Source: Doris montereyensis (taxonomy: Eukaryota; Mollusca; Gastropoda; Nudibranchia; Dorididae). From it: 64,000 nucleotides of DNA. The stretch covers positions 77,501 to 141,500 of the forward strand of contig JAXRKP010000554.1 in the NCBI GenBank assembly GCA_037039925.1, written 5' to 3'. Position 1 is the stretch's first letter. Each line of letters starts with the position of its first letter. The position numbers were made by a program, and so were the translations under genes. The notes beneath the pieces are model-generated. The model was not told where the DNA came from, did no database searches, and saw only the letters and a program-made list of their open reading frames with translations. Below are positions 1-11,080 of the stretch, one piece after another.

Positions 1-19
1 ATGCCATCTTGTCGGTGTT

Positions 20-955
20 CTTTACGGATTTACATTCGTGTCCATTTGTTAACTGCCATTCTTTACGGATTTACATTCGTGTCCATTTGTTAACTGCTAT
101 TCTTTCCGGATTTACATTCCTGTCCATTTGTTAACTGCCATTCTTTACGGATTTACAGTCGTGTCCATTTGTTAACTGCTATTCTTTACGGATTAACATT
201 CCTGTCCATTTGCTAACTGCCATTCTTTACGGATTTACATTCGTGTCCATTTGTTAACTGCTATTTTTTACTGATTTGCATTCGTTTCCATTTGTTAACT
301 GATATTCTTTCCGGATTTACATTCGTGTCCATTTGTTAACTGCCATTCTTTACGGATTTACAGTCGTGTCCATTTGTTAACTGCCATTTCTTACGGATTT
401 ACATTAGTGTCCATTTGTTAACTGCCATTCTTTACGGATTTACATACGTGTCCATTTGTTAACTGATATTCTTACGGATTTACATTCGTGTCCATTTGTT
501 AACTGCTATTCTTTTTGGATTTGCATTCGTATCAATTTGTTAACTTTCATTCTTTACGGATTTACATTCGTGTCCATTTGTTAACTGCTAATCTTTACAG
601 ATTTACATTCGTGTCCATTTGTTTTACTTTCGTTCTTTACGGATTCACATTCGTGTCCATTTGTTAACTGCTAATCTTTACGGATTTACATTCGTGTCCA
701 TTTGTTAACTGGCATTCTTTACGTATTTACATTCGTGTCCATTTGTTAACTGGCATTCTTTACGGATTTACATTCGTGTCCATTTGTTATCTGCCATTCT
801 TTACGGATTTACATTCGTGTCCATTTGTTAACTGATATTCTTTACGGATTTACATTGGTTTCCATTTGTTAACTGCCATTCTTTACGGATTTACATTCGT
901 GTCCATTTGTTAACTGCCATTCTTTACGGATTTACATTCGTATCCATTTGTTTAC
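20..955. repeat. 41-bp minisatellite array (~23 copies)
   Basis: The unit CTTTACGGATTTACATTCGT followed by GTCCATTTGTTAACTGCCATT recurs every 41 bases (for example, starts at 20 and 61). Copies differ by point changes (gcc/gct/gat before ATT; TTCGTG/TTCCTG/GTCGTG) and occasional one-base deletions. The array runs off the left end of the window, so its full length is unknown. No open frame persists and I see no coding role. Confidence 0.95.
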
Positions 956-1080
956 ATCTTTTTGTCCATCTATCAATTAATTGTTGTAAACATCTTGACA
1001 AAAAGTAGAAATGACTTGGCATATCAAGATATAAAGGCAATAGACGAAATTCAGTCATATTCTAGCAAAATATAGTGAAG

Positions 1081-1260
1081 TGCAGGTTGCTCAGTAGATA
1101 GAGTGCCTGACTACATCCCGGGAGGATGACCCTCTTGTCGACCAGCAGCGTATTGCGTAGCTAGATCTTGGCGAACGTAAGGGTGATGTGGAATGGAAAA
1201 CAATGGCTACCTGTCACATGTTGCCGTATGCCCATAGACAAAAATTAAATATAGTAGGTA
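1081..1260 (+). mobile_element. possible tRNA-derived SINE remnant
   Basis: The stretch GGTTGCTCAGTAGATAGAGT near 1086 resembles the A-box half of a tRNA (TRGCNNAGTNGG type). A weak B-box-like CTTGTCGACC lies about 45 bases downstream. The rest (to about 1250) is a non-coding body ending in A/T-rich sequence. The B box is poor and no second copy is seen in the window, so this is tentative; it may simply be unique non-coding DNA. Confidence 0.3.
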
Positions 1261-1435
1261 TGTATTCTTCCATGTGCAAGGGAAACAATCTGATATTAAC
1301 TCCAAACGGTAATAGTTGTTCATTAGTTCCCTTGTTCATCCTGATGTGATAACGATTGCACGGAATTTTGAAAGGGTTTGTGTGTTTTGTTGTTTTTTTG
1401 TTGTTGTCGTCGGGGTTTGTTTGTTTGTTGTTGTT

Positions 1436-1475
1436 GTTTGGAGGGTTGGGAAGGCGGGGGGGGGGGGGCGGGGGA
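1436..1475. repeat. G-homopolymer and GTT-rich low-complexity tract
   Basis: A GTT-rich stretch from about 1380 leads into a run of G residues broken by single C or A bases (about 1455-1477). Short open frames on both strands here encode only low-complexity peptides and are not genes. Confidence 0.8.
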
Positions 1476-1599
1476 GGGCAGCTGTAATTTTTTTGGTTAT
1501 TTTGTTTGGGTTTTTTCTCATATTTTTTATTTGTTTTTTACTCACAGGTAATCTTTGAGTTTGGTTTATGTTAGCATTGTAATTTGTGCTATAGCTGCC

Positions 1600-1760
1600 A
1601 TGTAAACGACCAAGGAGCTTAGACGTGCATGTACTGTGCACTGTGATCTGCACACAAAACCTTTCTCCAATGGGACTAGTCCAAGGCGAGGTTATTAATA
1701 GGCCATTGACGCGAAATTGGGTCAACGAATGTTTTGATCCTACGGTCTCATCTCGATTTA
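1600..1760 (-). mobile_element. degraded SINE-body fragment
   Basis: The run GTGATCTGCACAC, then ACCTTTCT and GGGACTAG, is shared in the same orientation with 33660-33725, where it is the body of a SINE read on the minus strand. Here the tRNA-like head is not recognisable. It is probably an older, truncated copy of that family. Confidence 0.4.
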
Positions 1761-1829
1761 CACGTGGCTGACATTGACAAGGCGTGAAGCGACAGACAGT
1801 GCATGGGAGTGATGTCAACAAGACGATAC

Positions 1830-2475
1830 ATCAAAAAAATATTCGATACCTTCTGCCTCTCTCGTTTATAGTGGATTTTACCAGGAGGCGATGAATTTGA
1901 ATACTGCTTTCAGAGTATCGTTCTACTTCTAGATCTAGATCTAGTAGTTAAATGTTAGTTCCGACACCCAATTCGAAAGTCGAAAGTGATGATAGAAGAG
2001 ACTGGAATCGGCCTTCATTTCTAATTTTCTTGTTTTCTCTGCATATTTCACGATGGATTTTCTATTTGCTGCCATCATGTGCTGTGCTGTGATTTGAAGT
2101 TTGTTGTGTTATTTTTCTGGATTAGATCAAGATCTAGATCTACATTCTGTCTAATTCAAAGATTTAGTTCTCGTAATTCTAGGGTTGATCTAAAATCTAG
2201 AATCAAGACTTTGACAGCGAACAGTATAATTTATTTTTACGAACGAGGTCTTATCTAGATCTATATCTCTAAATCTAGTTTATCCAGATTAGACTTGTAT
2301 AGGCTGTTGCTCCTATTTAAATGGGTAGGAAGTGCTGGTTACAGAACTGACCAATCAAAGAGAAATTTGCCATTTACGGTTTTCCAAAGACAAAAAAAAT
2401 GCCGTGAATGGTTAGCTTAACAGATTTCGAATAAACTTGCCATTGAAAATGTCACTGGTAACATGGGAGAAATAT
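1830..2475. other. AT-rich intergenic stretch with scattered TCTAGATC motifs
   Basis: No coding, RNA or element signature was recognised. Short AGATCTAGATCT motifs appear at about 1930, 2130 and 2255, the same hexamer family that forms the large array at 5.7-7.75 kb. Confidence 0.5.
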
Positions 2476-2592
2476 GACAATAAGTGACAACTCCACTAAT
2501 AAAGACAGAACAAACACGTGACGTTTCGGGTATAACCCTTCGTCAGACAACAAACGAGAAATATTTAGAATCAATCTAAGTAATACTGCCGG
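2476..2592 (-). repeat. left arm of 117-bp inverted repeat, Penelope-like terminus
   Basis: The reverse complement of this stretch matches 3866-3984 almost base for base, with differences only in a short ATCAATCTAAG versus ATCTAGATCTAAG segment and around CTCCACTAATAAAG. Read on the minus strand, it carries CTGACGA, a GGGT-TAT-ACCC hairpin and GAAACGTC at 2520-2546. The GAAACGTC motif next to a short hairpin is characteristic of terminal repeats of Penelope-like retroelements, which are known to carry hammerhead-ribozyme motifs. Here the stem II closing position is A opposite C, so ribozyme activity is uncertain. No Penelope reverse transcriptase was found nearby. Confidence 0.7.
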
Positions 2593-3283
2593 TGCCTTTA
2601 CATTTTAATAAACCAGGACATCGAGGAACCCATGACCTGAAAGTATGCATTCTCAGGTCATGTACCGGTGGTGCTGAGTCTAGGAAGTCTTTAGAGAACC
2701 GGCTTATAGTAAGATTGGGCACAATCAACCCTGACGGTATGAACGTCTTACACCAATTTGTATAATTTTCTCTGGAGTAACTCCCATAGCCGGGCACATG
2801 CTATTACTATCCCTGACCCTTCACCATCCTCTACCCTACCCCATCCGCTCCCCCACCACCCCCATGAAACTATCCCACCTAACCTGCCCCCCAACCCTTC
2901 CTATCCCGGGCAAAGTTGGGTCCCTCTAGCAGTTCACACCCCGTGTGCCCGTCTATGGTAGCATACTCAATGGTAGACATCTACACTTTTTACAAATTTT
3001 ATTTTGTATTTATATTTCTTTTACGTTCACCATTTACCGGAAGCAACTTTGCGCACAGTTTCTTACCATTACGAAATAGACCTTATATTATCACCAAGGA
3101 GAAATAACTTGAAATTTTGAGAACTTGGATGGCATCAGCTAGTCCTAACTGGCATTTTTTGAAATTTCAGCTAAGTTGTTTACTCTCTTCCCTTATTGTA
3201 TCGATAAATTTGTAATTTATATACATTTCGCACCTTCAGTGTAAATTTTTATCTTGATTAACACTTCCTTTCATTCATTCTCT

Positions 3284-3396
3284 ATTATTTCTTCTTTCTA
3301 GACCCAGTGAGATATAGATCTAGTCTTACATTTATCCTATCATTTCTTCTTTCTAGACCCAGTGAGATATAGATCTAGTCTTACATTTATCTATTT
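3284..3396. repeat. tandem duplication, ~56-bp unit
   Basis: TTTCTTCTTTCTAGACCCAG followed by TGAGATATAGATCTAGTCTT is present twice back to back, nearly identical. It is non-coding and lies between the two arms of the inverted repeat. Confidence 0.85.
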
Positions 3397-3465
3397 TTTC
3401 GTTCTTGTTTCCCATACTCATCATCTCTCTCCCTTTCTTTCTTCCCTGCCTGTTGTTTTCTACTC

Positions 3466-3664
<199 letters not shown>

Positions 3665-3865
3665 CTATATATTTCTCTCATTCTCTCTATCTCCTTCTCA
3701 CCTTTTATTACATACTTATTTTCATATTTTTATTTCATTCTAGATCTGAACCTTCCACTCTCGCTCTTTCTTCACACCCCCGTCTGCTACGTTTCTTAAA
3801 ATCACTGTCTTTTTCTTTCTTTCTTTCTCCTTTATGTTTTTCTTCTGACATCACATTGTGTGATG

Positions 3866-3984
3866 CCGGAGGTATTACTTAGATCTAGATTCTAAATATT
3901 TCTCGTTTGTTGTCTGACGAAGGGTTATACCCGAAACGTCACGTGTTTGTTCTGTCTTTATTGTGGAGAGAGTCACTTATTGTC
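3866..3984 (+). repeat. right arm of inverted repeat with hammerhead-like core
   Basis: This is the plus-strand partner of 2476-2592. The core CTGACGA (3914-3920), a GGGT-TAT-ACCC hairpin and GAAACGTC (ending at 3940) occur in the order of a type I hammerhead (CUGANGA, stem II, GAAA, then a GTC cleavage triplet). The interval between the arms is about 1.27 kb and holds no recognisable transposase or reverse transcriptase. Confidence 0.7.
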
Positions 3985-4029
3985 AGACAGACGCCTTTGA
4001 CTTCACTCCACTGTGGCTCCTTCAGACAG

Positions 4030-5155
4030 ACATTATTGGTAACATGGAGTATTTACAATTCACTGGCCAGTTGATGTCCCCATGCTTCGGCCTCCTGGAA
4101 GTCGGTTTGAAGTACCTGCAATTCCACCAACAGTTTTTCTCAACATTCTGCCCTCGTGCATCCCCACTCCAGTGAGCAGCACGACTCCACGGGGTACAAT
4201 GAAATTAACTGTGGAATCCAGAACTAGCAAAGACTAACACTTATGTGTTTTTCAGTGAAGGTCAGACTTCTGACTTCTGTGTTTATTATTCCATTGATGA
4301 GGATTGTGAACATTTTACTTTGCGATACGAAGCCTATAAAAATGTTCTTCGTGTTTACATATAATTTCCTTAAAAGTCAGTGAAGACAATCCAGAGTCAA
4401 TTTTTGTTAGGCTTGTTTCAACTGCTGATGATTGTGAAAACGACAAATTTGACTTCATCAACCGCAACATTTCATTATTAAAATGCCCTTACACTCACAG
4501 TGATCTTCTTCTTGCCTTTATGTGATTGGAACCAATCAAGACGTTTGTATCTTCAACTGAGGGAATCATTTACACCATCCATCAATAAGTACCTTAAAGA
4601 ACCCACCCCCATTACCAAGAACACTATTGATGACAACATGTTTTTATCAGTTTTTCCAGTATGGATGAAAGAAATAGGTAACTGTATTTTAATCAGTGAT
4701 GAAATTTATGTGAAAGCTTCAATGACATATAGAGGTGGTTCTGTTCTTGGTTACGCGGTTGATAATCCTGATAAAATTGGGTGGGGCAAAACATTACTTT
4801 TGATTTGGTGGTCAAACTTTTTTGCAAAAATGTTGCAAAGTCACGCTCCTTACTTCGTTTTTTCAATTCAATCAACGTTTGTGATGTTATTTTTCTTTGG
4901 AGAATGTGGCGCTACAGTTATTGGCATTGTAAATGATAATAACCGCGTAAATCAATCCTTTTTTTAAATGTTCAAATCTCATCCTTCTTCTCCTGGAGAG
5001 CAGTATCACTCAACTGACTCCACGCGGCCTTTATTTCTCTTGTATGACACAGTTCATTTAGTTAAAAACATACGCATCAATTGGCATTCTGAAAAATTAC
5101 TGCAGCTGGAGTTTTTTCTTCTGGAGATCCGCAACCACGAGTCGCCAAGCTGACT
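4030..5155 (+). pseudogene. P-element/THAP9-like DNA transposase remnant
   Basis: Two adjacent frames give typical P-superfamily transposase sequence. In 4500-4964 the segment ISDEIYVKASMTYRGGSV (about codons 64-81) contains the first catalytic-type Asp in the conserved DE(I/V)YVK context; it is followed by GYAVDNPDK and later GIVNDNNRVNQSFF. After a stop at 4965-4967, the frame continues as FKSHPSSPGEQYHS and then YDTVHLVKNIRINW, matching the D-x-VHL-x-KN-x-RNNW motif that carries the second acidic residue. Frame fragments before 4500 (RPPGSRFEVPAIPP near 4090, then KFDFINRNISLLKCPY near 4445-4490) fit the region between the DNA-binding domain and the catalytic core. The N-terminal THAP zinc finger and the C-terminal acidic residue are not seen. 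In-frame stops and frameshifts mean it is dead. It stops at the triplet repeat at 5155. Confidence 0.75.
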
Positions 5156-5215
5156 CTACTACACCTACTACAAGTATTGCTCCTCTACTACTACTGCTAC
5201 TACTACTACTACTAT

Positions 5216-5270
<55 letters not shown>
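5155..5270. repeat. (ACT)n trinucleotide repeat
   Basis: Imperfect then perfect TAC/ACT triplets cover about 115 bases. They directly follow the transposase remnant. On the minus strand this reads as poly-Val, which is not a gene. Confidence 0.95.
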
Positions 5271-5331
5271 GATAACGAGTCAAACGTCAAGTCACTGTTG
5301 GGTAGGAGAGTGAGAGACAATAAAAGAAACA

Positions 5332-5441
5332 AAAATAAGAAAATACCCAACGATTTATTGACATAATGATTATAACAAAACCCGAAATGGTCACTGTCTG
5401 TTTTGTACATGTCAATAAATCGTTGGGTATTTTCTTATTTT
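5332..5441. repeat. foldback hairpin, 33-bp arms, 44-base loop
   Basis: The arm at 5332-5364 (…AAATACCCAACGATTTATTG…) is the exact or near-exact reverse complement of 5409-5441 (…CAATAAATCGTTGGGTATTT…). The outer flanks (GAGACA…, …TGTGTCTC) extend the pairing imperfectly. This could be a solo-hairpin MITE or a local inverted duplication. No flanking target duplication was recognised. Confidence 0.85.
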
Positions 5442-5679
5442 TTGTGTCTCTGTTATTTGTTTTACTACTACATGTACTACTTTTACTACTACTAGATCTA
5501 GTACCACAACATACTACACGTCCGTTAATGTTTTTGTTTTGATTGAAGCTTTGTAATGAACACTCCAATCCTTGATAAGCACTGTTTCTAACTCTAGGGC
5601 CTCTTCTCCTGTCAACTCATCTCTGTAACTGTCTAGTTGTTACTGTTGTTGCAGGAAGGTTTATTCTCGTATAGATCTA

Positions 5680-6000
5680 GAACTTTAGAACTTCTTCTTC
5701 TAGATCTAGAACTTAAGAACCTAGATCTAGATCTAGATCTAAATCTACGTTCATCAATTCTGGTTTCTTTTCCTATTTTACGTGCATGAGTTTTCTAATT
5801 TGTTTCATGAAACGTCGATGTGGTAGATCTAGTAGATCTAGATCTAGATCTAGATCTTATGGATCTAGATAGTAATAATATAATAATATAGACCTACTCC
5901 TGATTAGGAAATCTAGATCTAAAAATCTCTAAATCTAATACATTCTCGATCTAGATCTAGATCTATACAGTATGTAATTAGATCTAGATCTAGTAATATT
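5680..6000. repeat. TCTAGA/AGATCT hexamer-rich region
   Basis: Runs of the self-complementary hexamer (AGATCTAGATCTAGATCT) are repeated at about 5700, 5725, 5825, 5945 and 5980, separated by AT-rich spacers. This is a dispersed form of the array at 6.53-7.74 kb. Confidence 0.85.
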
Positions 6001-6183
6001 AATTTAGGTTTTTAAATCGCTCGCAGCACATTTCATTAGGTCTAGTTTGAGCCACGAGACACTCCTCGCTCGCCAACCACGACTTTCGGCTTCGCGATGG
6101 GACCAAAACATTGGGCGACCTTGAGCCGAGAAGCTGGCCTGTTGTGTTAGTAAGCCCGCCTAGACTAGTAAACTCTAAAGGCA

Positions 6184-6275
6184 AGGTGTCGGCCTCTCAC
6201 TCAACAAAGGTTGTGAGTTGAAGCCCTGCCGATGGTTGAAAGATTTGCTGGAGTAAAGTCGAGTAAAGTCTATAA
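6184..6275 (+). mobile_element. SINE head fragment (tRNA-like)
   Basis: AAGGTGTCGGCCTCTCA, then GTTGTGAGTTGAAGCCC, then GGTTGAAAGATTTGCT and GAGTAAAGTC correspond in order to the minus-strand SINE at 33735-33845 (GGTGTCGGCCTCTCAACC, GTGGGTTCAATCCC, GGTTGAAAATCTTTCT, GAGTAAAATC). This copy lacks the downstream body, so it is 3'-truncated. The B-box-like GAGTTGAAGCC is mutated compared with GGTTCAATCC. Confidence 0.6.
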
Positions 6276-6529
6276 ACTACATAATAGCAAGCAATTTCCT
6301 TAATAACACTAGAGAATATATATGCCAGAGTTAAAGAGAGGAGCCACAAATGAAATTTTAGTGGGATCATTACCTAGTGATTGCAAATATAAGATTATAA
6401 CCCAAAGAGTTACTTCCACACTTTAGTGCAAAATTGCTTTCTATATTAAACACGAGTGGTAAATAAATCCCCACAAATGACGTGGTGATGTCACTTTTTC
6501 TTCACTTGCAGTTATTAACGCCTTACCTT

Positions 6530-7740
6530 GACATTGAAAGTCAAATGTAGATCTAGATCAAAAACGTCTGGATATCATCTAGATCTAGATCTGTCGTCAA
6601 CTAAGTCTAACTCTAGATCTAGATCTAGAACTAATTCTAACTCTAGATCTAGATCTACAACTAATTCTAACTCTAGATCTAGATCTAGAACTAATTATAA
6701 CTCTAGATCTAGATCTACAACTAATTCTAACTCTAGATCTAGATATACAACTAGAGTCTAATTCTAAATCTAGATCTAGATATACAGATCTAGCTATACA
6801 ACTAATTCTAAATCTAGATCTAGATATACAACTAATTCTAACTCTAGATCTAGATATACAACTAATTTAAATCTAGTCTAATTCTAAATCTAGATCTAGA
6901 TATACAACTAATTCTAAATCTAGATCTAGATATACAACTAATTCTAAATCTAGATCTAGATAAACAACTAATTCTAAATCTAGATCTAGATATACAACTA
7001 ATTCTAAAATCTAGATCTAGATCTACAACTAATTCTAAATCTAGATCTAGATATACAACTAATTCTAACTCTAGATCTAGATCTAGATATACAACTAATT
7101 CTAAATCTAGATCTAGATCTACAACTAATTCTAACTCTAGATCTAGATAACTAAGTCAACTCTAGATCTAGATCTAGATTTGCTTGAATAATTCTAGATC
7201 TAGATCTAGATATACAACTAATTTCTGAATCTAGATCTAGATGTCACTAATGTGTAAATCTAGATCTAGATATACAACTAATTCTAATCTACTCTAGACC
7301 TAGATCTAGATATACAACTAACTAATCTAGATCTAACTCTAGATCTAGATATACAACTAATTCTAACTCTAGATCTAGACCTAGATCTAGATATAGCTAG
7401 AGGTTTAACTCTAGATCAGATCTAATATAAACTAATTCTAACTCTAGATCTAGATCTAGATATACAACTAATTAGATATAATAATAACTCTAGATCTAGA
7501 TATACAACTAATTCTAACTCTAGATCTAGATCTAGATATACAACTAATTCTAACTCTAGATTAGATCTAGATATACTAATATCTAACTCTAGATCTAGAT
7601 ACAACTAATTCTAACTCTAGATCTAAATCTACAACTAATTCTAACTCTAGATCTAGATCTAGAACTAATTTTAATTCTAGATTTAGATCTAGAACTAATT
7701 CTAACTCTACATCTAGATCTAGATCTAGATTCCAAATCTA
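6530..7740. repeat. composite ~30-bp minisatellite on TCTAGATC core
   Basis: The unit is ACAACTAATTCTAA(A/C)TC followed by TAGATCTAGATAT, about 30 bases, repeated some 35 times. The number of TAGATC hexamers within each unit varies, and AT-rich insertions occur. It contains many overlapping BglII (AGATCT) and XbaI-like (TCTAGA) palindromes. The apparent reading frames rich in Ser-Arg-Asn are repeat artefacts. Confidence 0.95.
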
Positions 7741-8048
7741 GATTATAATTTGTATGTTGTCATCATGGATCTGCTAAAACATACTGAGGAAGCATATCAC
7801 ATTTTCTGTGATTTTGAACCGATTGAATCTGCATTCACTGGCTATAACTCTAGAACTAGATCTAGATATAGATATAGATATCTAGATCTAGTTCTTCGTG
7901 TGATTCCAAGCCAAGATCTAGACCTATGTCTGGTGACGCACATGTATGCCTTGACATGGCTTTAGATCGAAATCTATCGCAATCAATCTCATCAGAGAGA
8001 TTAACTTAATTCTGTTTTTTTTTTTGGTGAGATTTTGGGTTGTTATGG

Positions 8049-8325
8049 TGGCATCGATGGCCGAGTGGTTAGGCAGCCGGACTGGGAATCATGAGGTCAA
8101 AAGTTCGAATCCTAGCAAAGTCAAGTCTGACGTTGCATTCCTTGGGAAAGACACTTGACACGCATTTTCCCCATTTTACCCAGGTACAAATGGTACTAGC
8201 ACTGGCTTGGGAGTAAAATCCTGCGTCACACTAGCGCCCTGGCCAGGAGGCAATTATTGTCACCTGTGTTGCTTCACGCTATAGAAATAGGGATAAGATC
8301 TATGGGCCTTAAGGACCTTTTTTCT
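8049..8325 (+). mobile_element. tRNA-derived SINE (near full length)
   Basis: A tRNA-like head (A box GGCCGAGTGGTTAGGCAG at 8059; B box GTTCGAATCC at 8103-8112) is followed by a conserved-looking body. The body includes CCTTGGGAAAGACACTTGAC, TTTTCCCCATTTTACCCAGG and CAAATGG, and a 3' end CTATGGGCCTTAAGGACC followed by T-rich sequence. The A/B box spacing of about 40 bases fits RNA polymerase III internal promoters; the GGCCGAGTGGTTA head looks Leu/Ser-tRNA-like. The CTTGGGAAA…CACTT and CCCAGG body motifs recur in SINE families of several animal phyla, but I cannot assign a named domain with certainty. It is not a functional tRNA gene because the acceptor stem does not close. Confidence 0.75.
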
Positions 8326-8439
8326 TCTTATAATACCGATAGTTATTGACTTTTATTAGGTAATTTGCACTCCTAGTTAGATCTGATTGATCTCGCAAAA
8401 TTGGTCGAGCTCGCAAGTATAAGAGTTAATAAAAATATT

Positions 8440-9236
8440 ACCCACTAACATGACAGAAACGGATAGAAGAAAAGGCTACTAAACTCAAAATAGAAGAATT
8501 AAATAAATCAGACGTGAATGAGAGGATTATACTAATTAAGGATGAAGATATTTATCAGTGAATGGCATATAGATGTGAAGAAAAGCACAACAGAAGAAAA
8601 GTTTCAAGTGTGTAGGATGTGTAGAAAAACTTTCCTCAGTTGTACTGAAAACGTCTGTGATACAAAACAAATTTAAGGCGATAGGGAAAAAACCATTGTT
8701 ATGGAATGAGAATGTTAAAACCAAGATCAAGGAACAAACAGAAGCCTGAGGAAAAAAAAACAACTTACAAAGAAGAGGCCAGAGAATAGAATAGATTATG
8801 TGAGTAAAATTTTGGCTATCACCAAAGAGGAAATGAGAAAAGCTAAACAAGAACAATGGGAAGAGTTTGGACAAAGATTTCAAAGCTACCAAGAAAATCA
8901 AAAACTGCTCTGGAGAGGGATAAAGAGCATGAAAAAGAAGACAAAGCATGTCCAATACGACAAATTAAGAACGCTAAAGGGGAATCTATGAAGAAGACAG
9001 CAAAATCATGGTGACCTGTATTTTCAGCAATTACATACCCCCCGAACATATATGAAACAAGGAGCACAGATCAATTAGCAAGAATAATTATGAACTGAGA
9101 TGAGATAACTGAAGATGTCGATATATCGATGGAAGAAATCGAAACAGCTATAAGAAAAGTGAAACTAGGAAAGATCCCAGAGCACGTTTATTTTATCCAA
9201 AAGCGATTAAAAACCAAGGGAGAGAGGCAGAGAAAC
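8440..9236 (+). pseudogene. LINE family A fragment: linker and start of RT (plus)
   Basis: The broken frame includes CRKTFLSCTENVCDTKQ (near 8598), KPRSRNKQK, then 8800-8988 with MRKAKQEQWEEFGQRFQSYQ and NQKLLWRGIKSMKKK. After a frameshift, IETAIRKVKLGKIPEH and IQKRLKTKGERQRNL follow (9129-9236). This is the region between endonuclease and reverse transcriptase plus the first RT motif of a non-LTR retrotransposon with an apurinic-type endonuclease. Its closest relatives in memory are the RTE-like elements often annotated as craniofacial development protein 2-like or endonuclease-reverse transcriptase. It is about 80% similar at protein level to the inverted copy that begins at 9237. It is interrupted there, just before the codons for SQQAW. 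Confidence 0.8.
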
Positions 9237-11080
9237 TTGTTGACATGTTGCATGCAGAAAGTTGTCTGCTTCTCTCCCTGGGTTTTAATCAATTTCTGGA
9301 TCAACTTGACCTGCTCCTGGGGCCTTTTTCTAATTTCAATATTCTTAATTGTTGTTTGGATTTCTTCCATTGAGATATCTGCATCTTCAGCTGTCTCATC
9401 TGGATTACTTGTTACTCTAATTGACCTGTAGTCCTTGTTTCATATGTTCTGGAGAGATTATGTAATTGTTGAAAATACATTCTCCACGTTTCCATGATTT
9501 CGCTGTCTCCTTTCATTATTTCTCCTTTGGTATTCTTAATTTGTCGTATTGGGCATGCTTTGGTCCTCCTCATGCTCTTCATTACCCACCAGAACAGCTT
9601 TTGATTTCCTTGATAGCTTTCTTGAAGTCTTTGTCCAAACTCTTCCCACTGTTCCTGTTTTGCTTTCCTAACTTTCTCTTTGGCGATAGTTCTTTTGCTC
9701 ACGTAATCTATCCTTCCCTCTGGTCTCTTTGTTTGCAAGTATTGTTTCCAGGCATCCTTCTTTTCTTTGATCTTAGTCTTGACATACTCATTCCACCATA
9801 CTGTCCTTTTGCTATCTCCCTTAATTTGTTTCCTATCACAGACTTCCTTAGTACAACTGAGGAGTGTTTCTTTATACATTTGCCACTTTTCTTCTATTTT
9901 GCTATCCTTCAGATCTATCTGCCTTTCACTGATAAATCTTTTTATCCTGGATTAGTATGTCTGTTTTATTATTGGTTTATTAATTCTTCTATTTCGAGTT
10001 AAGTAGTTTTCTTCTGTTTCCTTTTCTGTTTGTTTTCACTAGGTGATGATCACTAAATATTTCAGCTCCTTTGCTTACTATAGCATCCATTGTACTGTAA
10101 AAAAGTAGCTGCTAACTATTATGTAGTCTGATTGACTTTTCACACCTGTCCTCATTTACTCTTGTATGTTTATGAATGTCTTTATGAGGAAAAATGTGTT
10201 AGCTTTTTCATGTCATTTCTTAGGCGAAAATCTATTAGTCTCTCTCCATTTGGAGAAGTTTTTGTCTCTCCTTCTTTACCTATTACTCCTCCTGATGTTT
10301 CTACATTGTTGCCTACTGTAGCGTTTTCATTTCCTAAAACCATTAGTTCCTGTTTGGGTTTGAGATTGTCTTCAGTTATTTGTACATCGCTTTCGTTTGG
10401 TCCATAAGCTATTAATAATTTAATTTCTCATCCTTTTAGTTTAATATTTACCTTCTAATAGCCGTGGACTTATAAATTTCCAACTTTCTAGTAGCATTTC
10501 TTGCCTTTTATGCATAGGGAGGACTACTCCTTCTCTAGCCTCATCTTTGACATCTACTCCTGAGAAGATTAAAATATGATTTGGTCCTACATTTTCTATT
10601 CCTTGTCCTTTTTTCTCTGCTTCTGTAATGTCCAAAATATCTACTCTTAACTTTTCCATTTCTTCAACTAATTCTAACTCTTTTCCATTTATTGCCCTAA
10701 TATTCCATGTTCCAAAAAATGACAGTCCGTGTTCTTTTCAGAGTCATTTTCGAAAGTTCAAGCCAGTGTATCATTATATGTAGTTCTTTGAATCAGTTTG
10801 GTTTGGATAAGCAGGGGATTGGCCCACTGTACCCTAGAAAGATGGTGGGGCTACCACCTTGAGGCCCCCTACAAGATCGTGTTACGTTCTGTCAGGGTTA
10901 ACTCTCTTAGCCTTTAGTTGCTCAAAACCAGCCCGCAAGGCAGTAGGTTGTTATTTTCTGTCAGAGTATATCCCTTAGCCTTTGGTCAACCAAGACCCGC
11001 CTGGAAGGCAGCAGGAGACTCGTGGAGGGCGGGACCGCCTAATCCCAGTACAGATGCTTGCCTGTCCACTGCGCGGATGT
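9237..11080 (-). pseudogene. LINE family A, inverted 5' part: 5'UTR, EN, linker, RT start
   Basis: Read on the minus strand from 11080 this begins with a 5' UTR holding two ~70-bp repeats (TTCTGACAGAAAATAAC… type). The endonuclease start follows: GTWNIRAI near 10715, then LELVEEMEKLRVDIL and GVDVKDEAREGVVLPMHKRQ and LESWKFISPRLLEG (10659-10441). Further endonuclease motifs are in shifted frames: GNENATVGNN, GGVIGKEGE and NGERLIDF (10370-10240). The linker is in 9879-9412, with WWNEYVKTKIKEKKDAWKQY, VRKAKQEQWEEFGQRLQES, NQKLFWWVMKSMRR and SEIMETWRMYFQQLH. RT entry codons continue to TCAACAAG at 9237. Several stops and frameshifts mean it is not functional. Its junctions are described in the findings. 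Confidence 0.85.

Noticed and set aside
1336..1821. 161-codon minus-strand open frame
   Set aside because: It crosses a G-run low-complexity tract and a SINE-like remnant; Thr/Lys-rich with no recognisable domain.
8049..8125. Functional tRNA gene
   Set aside because: A and B boxes are present but the acceptor stem does not pair, and a SINE body follows directly.
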